Of a stretch of 64,000 nucleotides of DNA, positions 8,547 through 16,665 are shown piece after piece. Source of the DNA: Geobacillus subterraneus (GTDB lineage: Bacteria > Bacillota > Bacilli > Bacillales > Anoxybacillaceae); contig NZ_CP014342.1 in the NCBI RefSeq assembly GCF_001618685.1, positions 2,294,001-2,358,000 on the forward strand. The letters are read 5' to 3'. The translations under genes and the position numbers were made by a program. The notes beneath the pieces are model-generated. The model was not told where the DNA came from. It worked only from the letters and a program-made list of their open reading frames with translations, and did not search any database. Each line of letters begins with the position of its first letter. Within the stretch, counting starts at the first letter, position 1.

Positions 8547-10186
8547 TACTCATCCAGCTCCTTTAGCAGCCGGCGCAGCCGCGCTTCAAGCTCAAGCCAT
8601 TTGAACGGCTTTGTCACATACTCATCGACCCCTTTTTCGAGAGCATCAGCGATTTCCCGCTCATCTTGGCGCGACGTCAGCATCATCACTTTATGCGGCG
8701 TCCGCCGGCGGCGGAGGCGGTGCAACACCTCAAGGCCGTCCATTTTCGGCATCACCCGGTCTAAAATGACGACGAAGCGCCGTCCATGTTCACAGAGCGG
8801 CGATTCGAGGAAGGAAAGCCCGTCGCCAAACTCATAAATGTCCACCTCCCGCTCCTGCTCGGCGGCAAGCTTGCGAACGAGATCAGCGATGACCGTTCGC
8901 GCCAATTCATCATCGTCGACAATGGCAACAGCCCACCGCTGTTTGCCCGCCTGGCGATGTTGTGTTTCGTTCTGAGCGCCATTGGCGTGAGACGGTTGCC
9001 TCCGCGCTTCTTCAACTCGGTTGCCGCCCTTTCTTTTGGCTGCATACAGCGCTTTGTCGGCCAGCTTGAGCCAATGATCGAGCGGTTCGTTCGGATCGTC
9101 GCATTCGACAAAACCGGCGGAAAACGTACACGATAGGCGCGCGCCGTCCGCCTCAACTTCCTCGGAAGCGAACTGGCGCTGCAGCCGCCTAAGCACACGG
9201 CGCGCTTCTCCTGTCGATGTTTTTGCCAGCCAAACGATAAACTCCTCGCCCCCAAAGCGGACGACCGTATCCATTCCCCGCGTATGTTGAAGCAAAAAGG
9301 CAGCCAGCTTTTTTAACACCGCATCACCCATCAAGTGGCCGAAACGGTCATTGACTTGCTTGAAATGGTCCAAGTCGAGCAGCGCCAGACAGCTCGGTGT
9401 CCCGGAACGCTCGAGATCGCTGCGCAGGCGGGCATACACTCGCGGCAAGTATTTACGATTGTAGACGCCGGTTAACTCATCAATAAGCACAAGTTCATCA
9501 ATTTTCCGCTTTTTTTCTACGAGACGCCGGACACGAATGAACAGCTCGCCAGCTGCAGCCGGCTTCACGACGACATCGTCGGCGCCAAGCTCATACCATT
9601 TTAGATGGACGGCTTTGCGCCCGTCTGTGCCGACGATCACTACCGGAATGTAGGAAGCGCGACCGGCGTTCTCCAGCAGAGCAAGGAAAGAAGGAGTTTC
9701 TAAATGATCTTCCCCGATGTCGACGATGATGCAGTCCGGGTTGAGGCGAAACATGGATGCTGCCGCCTGTTCGAAGGAAGGAAGTGTGATGAAGCGCCAC
9801 GATACGGTTTGCAGTGATCCGCGGAGATAAGCAAAAAATAGCGGATCATTTCCGCAGAGAAGAACGACGGCTTCCGGTCCTCCGCGTTGCGGGAGGGAAG
9901 TGATTGGAGAAGAATCGGTTTCTTCGGCTTCATAGCAGCGGCGAAGGAGCGGAACCATCTCCGCCAGCGCCTCCTCCGCCGTCCATTGCCGTTCCTTTTG
10001 CCTGTTCGTGCGCTGAAGAATCCGTTCCGCTTCGGCAGCGATATCATTGCGGCCGATCACCTCCGCCGCCCGGCCGATGGCACCGAAAAACCGGGTCAAC
10101 TCCGCGCTGCTGAGCGGCGGTGAAGCCTCCCATTGTTCATACTGTTCTTTTATCCGGTCTAGTAACGAGACGACATAGGAATCCAA
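8546..10186 (-). CDS. Diguanylate cyclase with REC-GGDEF-REC architecture
   Basis: From the TTG at 10186 the protein has 546 residues: a helical N-terminal domain (about 1-90), a receiver domain (about 106-225, phosphoacceptor in IIVDIGE), a GGDEF domain (about 235-395) and a second receiver (about 420-540, with AIVDDDE, ILDRVMPKMDG and TKPF). The active site is RFGGEEF. Five residues before it stands RGMD, a match to the RxxD inhibitory site, so it probably makes c-di-GMP and is product-inhibited. The start is uncertain: TTG at 10186 has AAAGGAG at 7 nt, while GTG at 10261 has only a G-run 3 nt upstream. It heads the operon with the HEAT protein and glycosyltransferase. A kinase partner is not seen nearby. 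Confidence 0.9.
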   Translation of the reverse strand: MDSYVVSLLDRIKEQYEQWEASPPLSSAELTRFFGAIGRAAEVIGRNDIAAEAERILQRTNRQKERQWTAEEALAEMVPLLRRCYEAEETDSSPITSLPQRGGPEAVVLLCGNDPLFFAYLRGSLQTVSWRFITLPSFEQAAASMFRLNPDCIIVDIGEDHLETPSFLALLENAGRASYIPVVIVGTDGRKAVHLKWYELGADDVVVKPAAAGELFIRVRRLVEKKRKIDELVLIDELTGVYNRKYLPRVYARLRSDLERSGTPSCLALLDLDHFKQVNDRFGHLMGDAVLKKLAAFLLQHTRGMDTVVRFGGEEFIVWLAKTSTGEARRVLRRLQRQFASEEVEADGARLSCTFSAGFVECDDPNEPLDHWLKLADKALYAAKRKGGNRVEEARRQPSHANGAQNETQHRQAGKQRWAVAIVDDDELARTVIADLVRKLAAEQEREVDIYEFGDGLSFLESPLCEHGRRFVVILDRVMPKMDGLEVLHRLRRRRTPHKVMMLTSRQDEREIADALEKGVDEYVTKPFKWLELEARLRRLLKELDE

Positions 10187-10571
10187 CTTCCCTCTCCTTT
10201 CCTCATGGTAAACATTTCCTAATTGTGATAAAAAAAAGCCCCGAGCTGCTTCCGTTTTCACGTTCCCCCCCTTTTTTCCTATTATTAATATAGTCGACAC
10301 GGTCTAAAAACATTCTGGTCTTCCTCCTTCACTTACCCGGGGCAGAAGAGGGGACCTCTCACACTCCCCTGCGCTCAAGCGCATTCGGTTGCCGTTCGTC
10401 TCGGCTTTCTCCTTATCTAGAAGGCTGGTGAAAAACAACGCCTGCCCCTAGCTGACATCAGATCACTTGAAATGAGAAGCCGATGCCGCAAAGCTTCTCA
10501 ATTTGAAAAACAAGGCGGGGAAGCGACCTGCTCCTTCAATCACCGATCTTCTATGCAACGGTATCAAGAGC
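10187..10571. other. Intergenic region between the cyclase operon and tnpB element 1
   Basis: This 385-nt stretch holds the leader of the cyclase operon and the right flank of the tnpB element. On the minus strand a possible 36-codon leader ORF (10313 to 10203) has AAGGAGG at 9 nt. A run of six A and seven G lies inside it. Two short inverted repeats (TGCGCTTGAGCGCA, and AGAAGC paired with GCTTCT around 10470-10500) can be seen. I looked for a c-di-GMP riboswitch core and did not find one. The remainder is unassigned. Confidence 0.4.
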
Positions 10572-10730
10572 GTGAACTACCCCCACTTAATTTTCTAGCG
10601 AAAATTTGAAGTGGGGGCTTCCAAAGAAGTTTGACTGCTTCAAGCAATCCTTATTCTTTGAGGCGTGTCCACTTCGCCGCTAGAGCATAAGACACTCAGG
10701 TCTACAGCTTTACTTTTCTTTAAGATGTTT
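10572..10730 (-). ncRNA. Candidate guide (omega) RNA of TnpB copy 1
   Basis: In TnpB systems the guide RNA scaffold comes from the 3' end of tnpB and the right end of the element, and the guide is the flanking DNA. Here the right end forms a strong CCCCCACTT/AAGTGGGGG hairpin, and transcription would then run into a guide starting GCTCTTGATACCGTTG (10571 downwards). The 5' limit given is an estimate. Confidence 0.5.
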
Positions 10731-11887
10731 AATGCGCCATTGACATCAGCATTAATTAGTTTGCCAGACTTTGTTCGATACAAGCCGCGCTTAATACGTT
10801 TGCCGCTGAACTTATATTCTTTTGGATTGTCGGCATTATATTCAGGAATCTCATCGCCGTCAAAAAAGCTGGCTTGAGACGTATATGATTCTTCCTGTTT
10901 CAAGAATTCAATGCCGTAAAATTCACAAAGATATTCTAGTTTTTCTTTTATGTTACCGAGAGGAATATTGACAAAGTTTTGATTTGTCTTTTTTCCTAGA
11001 TTAATATTGCGTTGCCATGTTTCCGCATAGCCAATGACAAGTTTGCCAATTTGATTTTCAATACAGTAGTTAATGATGTAACGGCAAGTCTTGTTGATAT
11101 AATCATTCACTTTATTATTGCGATTCATAGCAAGCAACGCCTGTTTACGAGTGGTGCCTTTGATTTTTTGCTTATCTTTTATGCTTTGAAGTCTGGCATT
11201 TTCTTTGTTAAACCATTGATTTATACTTTTTAATCTCCGCCCATCAATGATGAATGATCTGCCGTCTGATGTGACACAAGTGGCAAAATTGTTTAATCCT
11301 AAATCAATTGCCAGTGCTTTTTGGTCATTTAATTCTCTTTGATCTTCAGGCATTTCATATTTGTACTGAATCTCAAAGAACCTGGCATGATGCTTAGGAA
11401 TGATTTCAATCTGCTTAATCTTTTTGTCCAGTAACACAGGCGGAATCGTTATCGTGATAGGCTTGTGAGTCTTTTTAAATAGGCGAGAATACGGTATCGT
11501 AAATTTGTTGCCGTCTATACGAATCTGGCCAATGATCAGTGAATGAAAGCCATCTTTTTTAAGATATTTTGGAATACTGATAGCCTTGTGGTCATATTTT
11601 CCTTGTTTGGCAAGAATGATCAAACCAAAGAAAGATTTAAAGGCTTCATTGACCTTTTTTAAAATTTGCTGTGCCATGTTGCTGTTTAACAGCTTATAGT
11701 TTTCGTTAGTTTTTGCAAGATGATAGTTTTTCTCATAATTAAGAAATTCCTTGTGTTCAAAATAGTATTGTCTGACATGGTACAATCCGACGTTGTACAT
11801 GTTCTTGGCAATATGGCACAGTTCTCGAAGAGTCAAGTATTCTTCTTTGGTCAAACCATTTAGCTGTTGTTTGATACAAAAATACAT
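10640..11887 (-). CDS. tnpB: TnpB, RNA-guided nuclease of an IS605-type element, copy 1
   Basis: The 415-residue protein has the TnpB layout: an N-terminal helix-rich and OB-like part (about 1-185) and a split RuvC nuclease with D195 (AIDLGLNN), E289 (GYAE) and D381 (NADVNGALN). The usual CxxC...CxxC zinc ribbon between the second and third RuvC motifs is absent. At [10 protein letters not shown] the first pair of cysteines is missing. The family cuts DNA next to a short TAM using the guide RNA. The ATG at 11887 has GGGAGGTG 5 nt upstream, and the upstream in-frame ATG is part of that site. AT-rich codon use differs from its neighbours. It differs from copy 2 at residues 37, 91, 100, 201 and 291. 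Confidence 0.92.
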   Translation of the reverse strand: MYFCIKQQLNGLTKEEYLTLRELCHIAKNMYNVGLYHVRQYYFEHKEFLNYEKNYHLAKTNENYKLLNSNMAQQILKKVNEAFKSFFGLIILAKQGKYDHKAISIPKYLKKDGFHSLIIGQIRIDGNKFTIPYSRLFKKTHKPITITIPPVLLDKKIKQIEIIPKHHARFFEIQYKYEMPEDQRELNDQKALAIDLGLNNFATCVTSDGRSFIIDGRRLKSINQWFNKENARLQSIKDKQKIKGTTRKQALLAMNRNNKVNDYINKTCRYIINYCIENQIGKLVIGYAETWQRNINLGKKTNQNFVNIPLGNIKEKLEYLCEFYGIEFLKQEESYTSQASFFDGDEIPEYNADNPKEYKFSGKRIKRGLYRTKSGKLINADVNGALNILKKSKAVDLSVLCSSGEVDTPQRIRIA

Positions 11888-12027
11888 GTTTTCACCTCCC
11901 ATCTAACTATATGATACTATATTTTACTGAATCTATCCTATTTTCAGCAAAATATAGTTAAGGCGATTCATCTCCCACTTACTCCGCTTCGCTTCGTTGA
12001 AGTGGGAGTCTTCTCGCCTAATTAAGA

Positions 12028-12056
12028 TAAAAAGGCCGTTGCCTTGTTGCAACGGC
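12028..12056 (-). terminator. Terminator of the DUF1906 gene, split by tnpB element 1
   Basis: GCCGTTGC pairs perfectly with GCAACGGC across a 6-nt loop and is followed by CTTTTTAT on the minus strand. The IS605-type element starts directly after TTTAT, so the terminator T-run supplied its target motif. Confidence 0.85.
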
Positions 12057-12061
12057 GCTGT

Positions 12062-12712
12062 TTAATATAAAAAGTCAAGCAAGCGGCGGTCCGCCAAATT
12101 CGTATCCACCGGACAAACTTCCGCGTCGCGCCCGTACTGCCAGACCCAGACGTTCGCGCTGCAAGGCGGGGCGGCCGGCTGGTAACGCGGCGCTTTTTGT
12201 TCTTTCGTCGTTCCCGGCCTTGGAGCCGCGCTCCAAATGACGGCCTGCACCGCCACTTGGTTGTTCCTCCCCACCGCCTCGCAATAAGCGGCGGCGAAAT
12301 CTCCCTTCGTTGGATCGGCGTACAGTCCCGGGCGATACCCGGTCGGATAAAGCGTTTCCACCCAAGCAGCGATCCAAGCCGCGTCGACGGCAAAAAAGTC
12401 TTCAATGTTGGCAAACAGCAATTTATTTTTCGGAATGCCGAGCCGCCGCGCATGGAACACCGCATTGCGCGCCGCCACTTGCCCGTTCGCATAGCCGACC
12501 GCCTCACGAAAGGCGTTGTAGATGGGCATCACTTTGACTCCATAGTTGCGGATGCGGGTGATCTCGTCCCGCGTCAACCCTTCCGACACATTAGGCACTT
12601 CCACCAAATAGCGGCCCCAAAATTTCGGATAACCGAGCTCTGTCCGTACGCATTGAAACAATTGGTCCGTTACGACTTGCGCCGAATCAACGCCCCAAAC
12701 ACCTCTTACCAT
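12062..12712 (-). CDS. DUF1906 glycoside-hydrolase-like protein
   Basis: The 216-residue protein matches the DUF1906 (glycoside hydrolase-like) fold: GVDSAQ at the N-terminus, FWGRYL, VKVMPIYN, a central NIEDFF, GYRPGLYADP and a C-terminal VWVWQYGRD. These proteins resemble GH25-type barrels and may act on cell-wall glycans, but no signal peptide is seen, so the location is unclear. The ATG at 12712 has AGGAGGGGG 5 nt upstream. The gene stands alone, transcribed in the same direction as corA upstream. Confidence 0.8.
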   Translation of the reverse strand: MVRGVWGVDSAQVVTDQLFQCVRTELGYPKFWGRYLVEVPNVSEGLTRDEITRIRNYGVKVMPIYNAFREAVGYANGQVAARNAVFHARRLGIPKNKLLFANIEDFFAVDAAWIAAWVETLYPTGYRPGLYADPTKGDFAAAYCEAVGRNNQVAVQAVIWSAAPRPGTTKEQKAPRYQPAAPPCSANVWVWQYGRDAEVCPVDTNLADRRLLDFLY

Positions 12713-12783
12713 CCTTCCCCCTCCTTCGCGGTCACATTGCCACAGTTATGTATATGAGAGGGACAGCTTGTTTTATACGGCTG

Positions 12784-13773
12784 CTAGCGGCGCTCCCGAT
12801 CCTCTTTCGCCCAGTCGCCTTTTAACAGTTGGAACCATCCGTTGCGCTTAAACCAGACAAACATCGTTATGCCGATGGTTGCCATGACAGCCAATACGGC
12901 AAAGTACCCATATTTCCAGCGCAGTTCGGGCATATAGTCAAAGTTCATCCCATAAATGCCCGCAATAAAGGTGAGCGGCATAAAAATCGTCGTAATGGCC
13001 GTAAACGTCATCATAATGTTATTCATTCGGTTGGAGTTGAGCGACAAATAGCTGTCGCGAATATCGGCGGTAATTTCCCGATTCGTCTCAATCATTTCTG
13101 ACAGCTTTAATAAATGATCGTAAATATCATAGAAATACAGCTGCCGCTCTTTCATGCGCTGCAGCCGATCGGAGTGGATGATGCGGTACAATAAGTCGCG
13201 CATCGGCACAATCGTCCGGCGCAATCTCGATAAATCGCCGCGAATGTCAAACACTTTTTCGATAATGTCATGAATCGGCTCGTTGTTCGTATTTTCCTCT
13301 AAATCATTCAACACATCTTCAATGTAGTACAGCGGAGGGAAGTAATCATCAACGAGCTTGTCGATCAGCCGATACATGACATGAAACGGCCCCTGCTGCA
13401 CGTCCTGCTCGCTCTTCAGCCGCTCCCATACGTCCTCGACCGCATGAACCGGCGACTTATGAAACGAAACGATAAAGTTTTGTCCGACAAACAGATCGAC
13501 TTCCTCAGCCTCAAGCGTCGTCCCCGCAATCGCATGGAGGACAACAAATAAGTAGCGGTCATAAAAATCGAGTTTCGGCCGCTGCACATATTCCAAACAG
13601 TCCTCAATCGCGAGCGGGTGGAAACGGAAAAACGAGGCGAGCAAGTCGGATTCCTCTTCCGTCGGCTCATGAAAATCGACCCAATACCATGAAACGTCCG
13701 GGCTGTTGACGAGCGTTAAATCGACATCATGCATAACCTCAAACTCTTTTGTTACGACACACGTGCGGATCAT
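12784..13773 (-). CDS. corA: CorA-type magnesium transporter
   Basis: The 329-residue protein has a large cytoplasmic N-terminal domain and two C-terminal membrane helices (about residues 268-287 and 300-320). The CorA signature YGMNF lies at the end of the first helix, followed by the acidic MPEL loop. It would take up Mg2+ (or Co2+/Ni2+) as a pentamer. Length and topology are typical. The ATG at 13773 has GGTG about 8 nt upstream. An ATG two codons earlier is very close to that site. Confidence 0.92.
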   Translation of the reverse strand: MIRTCVVTKEFEVMHDVDLTLVNSPDVSWYWVDFHEPTEEESDLLASFFRFHPLAIEDCLEYVQRPKLDFYDRYLFVVLHAIAGTTLEAEEVDLFVGQNFIVSFHKSPVHAVEDVWERLKSEQDVQQGPFHVMYRLIDKLVDDYFPPLYYIEDVLNDLEENTNNEPIHDIIEKVFDIRGDLSRLRRTIVPMRDLLYRIIHSDRLQRMKERQLYFYDIYDHLLKLSEMIETNREITADIRDSYLSLNSNRMNNIMMTFTAITTIFMPLTFIAGIYGMNFDYMPELRWKYGYFAVLAVMATIGITMFVWFKRNGWFQLLKGDWAKEDRERR

Positions 13774-13898
13774 CGCCATCTCACCTTGCCATTTTTTTCT
13801 CTTCTTATCATAACCGAAAAGACGTTACACCCCAACAAAAAACGGGTATAGAAATCGTGTAGAGAAAAAAATGACAAAAAATATTTATCTAAATTTTC

Positions 13899-13927
13899 TT
13901 TACATTTTCACCAAAAACGATGATAAT
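13899..13927 (+). promoter_or_regulatory. Sigma-A promoter of the IDEAL-domain gene
   Basis: TTTACA (13899-13904) and GATAAT (13922-13927) are 17 bp apart. A 6-bp hairpin (GGGAAC with GTTCCC, 13936-13953) lies just after the start site, in the short leader before the ribosome site. Confidence 0.75.
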
Positions 13928-13972
13928 ATAAAAAAGGGAACTCCTTCGTTCCCATATGGGAGGGAATCAACG

Positions 13973-14200
13973 ATGTACGAAAAACAGTATCCGAACGAAG
14001 GCGCCGTATTGTTCAACCAGCCGGAAGAAAAAAGCAGCTATGGTCCAATGGCCGAACGAGTATTGAAAGAAGCGATCTTCCAGTTTCAGAGAAAAAAACT
14101 GATGGAAAAAATTGATGAGGCGCTCGCTGCCCGCAACAAGCCGCTGTTTTTCAAACTTTCCGCCCAGTATAACGACTTGTTGAAAAAATACGGCGCGTAA
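13973..14200 (+). CDS. Small IDEAL-domain protein
   Basis: The 75-residue protein ends in an IDEAL domain (KLMEKIDEALAARNKPLFFKLS), a short helical module named after its IDEAL-like motif and found in Bacillus regulatory proteins such as ComK and YpiB relatives. The ATG at 13973 has GGGAGGG 8 nt upstream. A longer in-frame start would run through the promoter and is rejected. The gene is monocistronic with its own promoter and a strong terminator. The precise role is unknown. Confidence 0.82.
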   Translation: MYEKQYPNEGAVLFNQPEEKSSYGPMAERVLKEAIFQFQRKKLMEKIDEALAARNKPLFFKLSAQYNDLLKKYGA

Positions 14201-14243
14201 AAGGAGCGAACGAAGTTGGAGTGTGAATCGTCCATGACAGGGT

Positions 14244-14300
14244 GAGCCCCATTTCCGTCTGCGGAAACGATCCGAACGGAAAGGGGCTCATTTTTGTTTT
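14244..14300 (+). terminator. Long terminator hairpin after the IDEAL-domain gene
   Basis: GAGCCCC-TTTCCGT pairs with ACGGAAA-GGGGCTC over about 15 bp and is followed by ATTTTTGTTTTT. Confidence 0.9.
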
Positions 14301-14321
14301 TCTGTTTTTCATTCTCAATGG

Positions 14322-14327
14322 TACAAT
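14322..14327 (+). promoter_or_regulatory. Candidate -10 element of patA
   Basis: TACAAT lies 29 bp before the patA GTG, inside the gap just after the terminator. No good -35 is seen at 17 bp, so this is tentative. Confidence 0.35.
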
Positions 14328-14355
14328 AGAGAAAAAACGGAAAGGTGGACAACTC

Positions 14356-15513
14356 GTGAAACACCTCTTTCAGCCACGCGTCCAAGCCATTCAACTGTCA
14401 GGCATCCGCCAGTTTTTCAACCTTGTCGCCGGCCGGCCGGGGCTAGTTTCCTTGACGATCGGCCAGCCGGATTTTCCGACGCCCGATCATGTCAAAGCGG
14501 CCGCCCAAGAAGCGATCGCCGATGATTTCACCACGTATACGGCGAACGCCGGCCTCCTTGAGCTGCGCCAGGCGGCTTGTCAGTTTGTCGCCGATAAATA
14601 CGGGCTTCGCTACAGCCCGGATGAAGTGATCGCCACCGTCGGCGCCAGTCAAGCGCTTGATATTACGTTTCGCACCATTTTAGAAGAAGGGACAGAAGTG
14701 CTTCTTCCTGCGCCGGTCTATCCCGGCTATGAGCCGCTCATCCGCCTGTGCGGGGCGAAACCGGTGCACATCGACACAAGACAAAACGGCTTTCGTCTGT
14801 CGGCCGAGCTGATCGCCCCTTACATCACCGACAAGACGCGCTGCCTTGTCCTTCCGTATCCGTCCAATCCGACCGGAACGACGCTGTCAAGTGAAGCGCT
14901 TGAAGCCATCGCCGCGCTGATGAAAGGACGGCCGATTTGGATCGTGTCTGATGAAATTTACAGCGAGCTCGTCTATCGCGGACGCCACCGCTCGATCGCT
15001 GAATGGCTGCCAGAGCAGACGATCGTCATCAACGGGCTAAGCAAGTCGCACTCGATGACCGGCTGGCGCATCGGGTTTGTCTTCGCCCCGTCCTTTGTCA
15101 TCGAACAGATGGTCAAAGTGCACCAATACAGCGTCTCCTGCACGTCATCCGTCAGCCAAAAAGCGGCGGTTGAGGCGCTTACCGCCGGCAAAAACGACGC
15201 CGAGGCGATGCGCGCCGCTTACGCCGAACGGCTTGAGTACGCATACAATCGCCTCACGGCCATGGGGCTTCCGGTCGAAAAACCGGACGGCGCGTTTTAT
15301 TTATTTCCATCGATCGCTGCGTTTCATATGCCATCGTTTGATTTTGCCGTTGATGTCGTTGAAAAAGCCGGCGTCGCCCTCGTCCCCGGCAGCGCCTTTT
15401 CGGAATACGGCGAAGGCTATGTCCGCCTGTCGTACGCCTATTCGCTTGACGTGCTCAAAGAAGGGCTCGATCGGCTCGAGCGATACGTTCAGGCGAAGAG
15501 GAACAGCCGGTAA
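14356..15513 (+). CDS. patA: Aminotransferase PatA (probable N-acetyl-LL-diaminopimelate transaminase)
   Basis: This 385-residue class I/II aminotransferase has the fold-type I motifs IGQPDFPTP, YPSNPTGT, the VSDEIYSEL block and the PLP lysine in GLSKSHSMTGWR. The closest remembered protein is B. subtilis PatA. Its likely job is the transamination step after DapH in lysine and diaminopimelate synthesis, though aromatic substrates are possible. The start is GTG at 14356 with AAAGGTGG about 7 nt upstream. The upstream ORF extension overlaps the preceding terminator and is rejected. Confidence 0.88.
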   Translation: MKHLFQPRVQAIQLSGIRQFFNLVAGRPGLVSLTIGQPDFPTPDHVKAAAQEAIADDFTTYTANAGLLELRQAACQFVADKYGLRYSPDEVIATVGASQALDITFRTILEEGTEVLLPAPVYPGYEPLIRLCGAKPVHIDTRQNGFRLSAELIAPYITDKTRCLVLPYPSNPTGTTLSSEALEAIAALMKGRPIWIVSDEIYSELVYRGRHRSIAEWLPEQTIVINGLSKSHSMTGWRIGFVFAPSFVIEQMVKVHQYSVSCTSSVSQKAAVEALTAGKNDAEAMRAAYAERLEYAYNRLTAMGLPVEKPDGAFYLFPSIAAFHMPSFDFAVDVVEKAGVALVPGSAFSEYGEGYVRLSYAYSLDVLKEGLDRLERYVQAKRNSR

Positions 15514-15587
15514 AATGAGAGCGGCTTTGTTTTCCTTTCAGCGCGCTGCCGCATGCGGATTCCACCGGCTGATTTGCGCACATATGC

Positions 15588-15626
15588 AAAAAAGGAGGGC
15601 CCGCAAAAGCAACGGGACCCCTTTTT
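15588..15626. terminator. Bidirectional terminator between patA and the quinone oxidoreductase gene
   Basis: AAAAAAGG-GGGCCCG pairs with CGGGACCCCTTTTT. A and T runs flank both sides, so it can serve the convergent genes on either side. Confidence 0.75.
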
Positions 15627-15690
15627 CATCGCTATATGCGTTTTCTTTTGGGGAAGGCGGCCTTTTTGGTCAGATCGTTTCCTCTCTTTT

Positions 15691-16665
15691 TTACGGCACA
15701 AGCAACAGCTTGCCGCTCGTTTTCCGTCCTTGCAGCAGCTCGTGCACCATGGCAGCCTGTTCAAGCGGATAGACGCCGCCGATGGTCAGCTCTAAACTTC
15801 CTTCTTGCACCCAATGGAGCAGTTCGCGCAAGCTTCGCTCGTACAGCGCCCGCTTCCGCATGATCTGCGGCAAGAAAAAGCCGATGACGGACCAGTTTTT
15901 CGCCATCAGGCGAACCGGGTTCAGGCGCGTCATCTCCCCGCTTGCCGCACCGTAGACAACAAGGCGGCCGAACGGGGCAAGGCAATCAAGCGTTTGGTGG
16001 AAAATGTCGCCACCCGCCATTTCCAAAGCAACGTCAACGCCGCGCCCTTGGGTCGCCTCCATCACGGCCTTAGACCAGTCGTTTTTCGTATAATCGACCG
16101 TCACATCGGCGCCAAGACGGCGAGCGAGCGCCCGCTTCTCCTCGGTGCTCGCCGTGGCGATGACGGTTTTCGCGCCAAACCGTTTCGCCAGCTGTACAGC
16201 GAGCGTGCCGACGCCGCCGGCTGCCGCATGGATGAGCACTGTTTCCCCTTCTTCAAGGCGACCCATCGTTTTCAAAATGTGATAGGCGCTTAACCCTTGC
16301 ACCGGCAGCGCTGCCGCTTGGCGGGCATCAACTCCGTCCGGCAGCGGCACGACCGCCCGCTCATCAACAACGACATACTCGGCGTAGCCGCCCGCCTCGA
16401 TCAAGGCGACGACGCGCTGTCCTGGACGGATCGTCTGCACGTTGGGACCGACTTCGCGGACGACGCCCGCCACTTCGGTGCCGGGCACGAATGGAAGCGG
16501 CGTCGGTACAACATAGCGTCCTTCCCGCCTCGCTGTGTCGGCGTAATTGACGCCGATCGCCTCCGCTTCAATCAACACATGCCGTTCGGATGGCGACGGG
16601 CGCTCGATCTCTTTCACTTTGAGCACGCCCGGACCGCCGTACTCTGTAAATTGCACCATTTTCAT
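15691..16665 (-). CDS. NADPH:quinone oxidoreductase family protein (zinc-free MDR)
   Basis: The 324-residue medium-chain dehydrogenase/reductase has an N-terminal GroES-like domain (GVNYADTARREG, FVPGTEVAG) and a Rossmann domain with AAAGGVGTLAVQLAK near residue 147. The zinc-ligand cysteines of alcohol dehydrogenases are missing, as in quinone or enone reductases. It starts inside the comB stop (ATGA overlap) and is the last gene of the tetR-aph-comB unit. It may reduce an enoyl or quinone-like intermediate of the acid-degradation pathway upstream. The true substrate is unknown. Confidence 0.85.
   Translation of the reverse strand: MKMVQFTEYGGPGVLKVKEIERPSPSERHVLIEAEAIGVNYADTARREGRYVVPTPLPFVPGTEVAGVVREVGPNVQTIRPGQRVVALIEAGGYAEYVVVDERAVVPLPDGVDARQAAALPVQGLSAYHILKTMGRLEEGETVLIHAAAGGVGTLAVQLAKRFGAKTVIATASTEEKRALARRLGADVTVDYTKNDWSKAVMEATQGRGVDVALEMAGGDIFHQTLDCLAPFGRLVVYGAASGEMTRLNPVRLMAKNWSVIGFFLPQIMRKRALYERSLRELLHWVQEGSLELTIGGVYPLEQAAMVHELLQGRKTSGKLLLVP

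Larger units (their letters stand above)
10572..12026 (-). mobile_element. IS605-type tnpB-only element, copy 1
   Basis: The 1455-bp unit is repeated almost exactly at 24004-25458, and identity stops abruptly at both edges, which defines the ends. On the minus strand the left end (after TTTTTAT) carries a hairpin made from CTCCCACTT and AAGTGGGAG. The right end carries CCCCCACTT paired with AAGTGGGGG and finishes TAGTTCAC. Subterminal hairpins and no target duplication are typical of the IS200/IS605 family. No tyrosine transposase (tnpA) is present, so the element needs one in trans. It is inserted in the T-run of the terminator of the DUF1906 gene. The outer boundaries may be off by a base or two. 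Confidence 0.88.

Noticed and set aside
10314-10571. A c-di-GMP riboswitch upstream of the cyclase gene
   Set aside because: I looked for the class I core (the GCAAAGCC and related conserved blocks) and for class II features and found neither.
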